Assembly (NCBI GenBank): GCA_964587755.1
Contig: CAZPMC010000048.1
Location: forward strand, 1-15,120
From: CAZPMC01 sp964587755
Lineage (GTDB): Bacteria; Bacillota; Clostridia; Acetivibrionales; DTU013
Direction: 5' to 3'
DNA: 15,120 bases
Shown piece by piece: positions 14,838 to 15,120 of this stretch. The position numbers were made by a program, and so were the translations under genes. The notes beneath the pieces were generated by a model. It had not been told where the DNA came from. It saw nothing but the letters and a program-made list of their open reading frames with translations, and ran no database searches. How positions within the stretch are numbered: position 1 is the stretch's first letter; each line of letters opens with the position of its first letter.

Positions 14838-15049
14838 CTCTTATTTTCAAAAAACTATGAAAATCTACAATGTGCACTAATAATTTTAATCATAATAGTA
14901 TGTATGTTCTTCTAAATCATTATTAGTAACAGTTTTAGTTATTATGTAAAATGCTGATTTTATTTATGTGAATTCTTTTTACATTAATTGTTTAAATATG
15001 AAGGAGTTAAATTCATATGTTTCATTTCTAAAATCAAACTATCCTGACG
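14838..15049. other. intergenic stretch with no supported gene
   Basis: This AT-rich stretch belongs to the roughly 380-nt gene-free region at the right edge. I see no tRNA-like, riboswitch-like or repeat structure in it apart from a 9-bp inverted repeat (14876-14884 with 14919-14927) separated by 34 nt, which is weak. A short plus-strand reading frame starts at ATG 14998 (see the separate entry). Confidence 0.5.
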
Positions 15050-15099
15050 TTGACATCTTAAATAAGCATTGGTATGATATGTATGGTTTGGGTTTTTGA
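14998..15099 (+). pseudogene. short protein-like reading frame, possibly a frameshifted gene start
   Basis: A plus-strand frame from ATG 14998 runs 33 codons to a TGA at 15097-15099; the residues look protein-like (for example ILNKHWYDMYGLGF). The stop directly follows a run of five T (15092-15096); one extra T would join it to LKDTGYTV in the next frame, up to the window edge. There is no ribosome site before the ATG, and AAGGAG lies just after it. It may be a decayed gene start, a gene disrupted by a sequencing indel, or chance. No function is recognised. Confidence 0.2.
15050..15078 (+). promoter_or_regulatory. sigma-A-like promoter reading rightward out of the window
   Basis: The plus strand has TTGACA (15050-15055), a 17-nt spacer and TATGAT (15073-15078), a match to 11 of 12 consensus bases. 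It would start near 15085 and serve a divergent gene beyond the window. It overlaps the short reading frame described above, so one of the two readings is probably chance. Confidence 0.4.
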
Positions 15100-15120
15100 A
15101 AGATACTGGATATACAGTGG

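Noticed and set aside
14876..14927. 9-bp inverted repeat ACTAATAAT / ATTATTAGT with a 34-nt spacer
   Set aside because: AT-only apart from two bases, long loop and no T-run; expected by chance in this composition.
1..15120. CRISPR arrays, insertion sequences, tRNA or rRNA genes
   Set aside because: No direct-repeat array, transposase, or tRNA/rRNA-like sequence was seen; all coding space is taken by metabolic, transport and regulatory genes.

Overview
The window looks like a chromosomal catabolic locus from a low-GC anaerobic Firmicute, most likely a Clostridia/Lachnospirales-type organism. The reasons are AT-rich DNA, strong G-rich ribosome binding sites before almost every gene, a Gram-positive-style lipoprotein as the solute-binding protein, and fermentation-type CoA enzymes. 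The species cannot be named from the sequence alone. All 14 genes lie on the minus strand, so transcription runs from the right edge to the left edge. Gaps are 28-88 nt and one pair of genes overlaps by 4 nt.

Right edge (about 14738-15120): a leader region without a recognisable gene. It holds a near-consensus sigma-A promoter (TTGACA, 17 nt, TAATAT with a TG extension) reading into the locus. Just downstream of the promoter is a perfect 17-bp palindrome with an extra half-site, a good candidate operator for the IclR-family regulator encoded first. A second good promoter-like pair points rightward out of the window.

First block (13991 down to 7392 in coordinates): the IclR regulator, a propionate/acetate-type CoA-transferase, a crotonase (enoyl-CoA hydratase), a MaoC-type (R)-hydratase, and a complete ribose-type ABC importer (double ATPase, permease, lipoprotein binding protein). 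A 12-bp hairpin followed by T5 comes directly after the binding-protein gene and probably terminates or attenuates transcription there.

Second block (7303 down to 31): a stand-alone fumarate reductase/aspartate oxidase-like flavoprotein, an EamA/DMT exporter or permease, 2-keto-3-deoxygluconate (KDG) kinase, a zinc-dependent sugar/polyol dehydrogenase, a KduD-like short-chain dehydrogenase, KDPG aldolase, and a D-2-hydroxyacid dehydrogenase.

How it may work together: the second block gives a clear lower sugar-acid route. KDG is phosphorylated to KDPG and cleaved to pyruvate and glyceraldehyde-3-phosphate, and the two sugar dehydrogenases can feed KDG or a keto-sugar acid into it. The ABC importer would bring in a monosaccharide or sugar-acid-like compound. 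The CoA-transferase, the two hydratases of opposite stereochemical families and the orphan flavoprotein are not part of any standard Entner-Doudoroff or uronate pathway. Their co-location is the most unusual feature of the window and suggests either CoA-dependent processing of an unusual (for example deoxy or side-chain-bearing) sugar acid, or a fermentative sink for its products. The substrate is not determined by the sequence.
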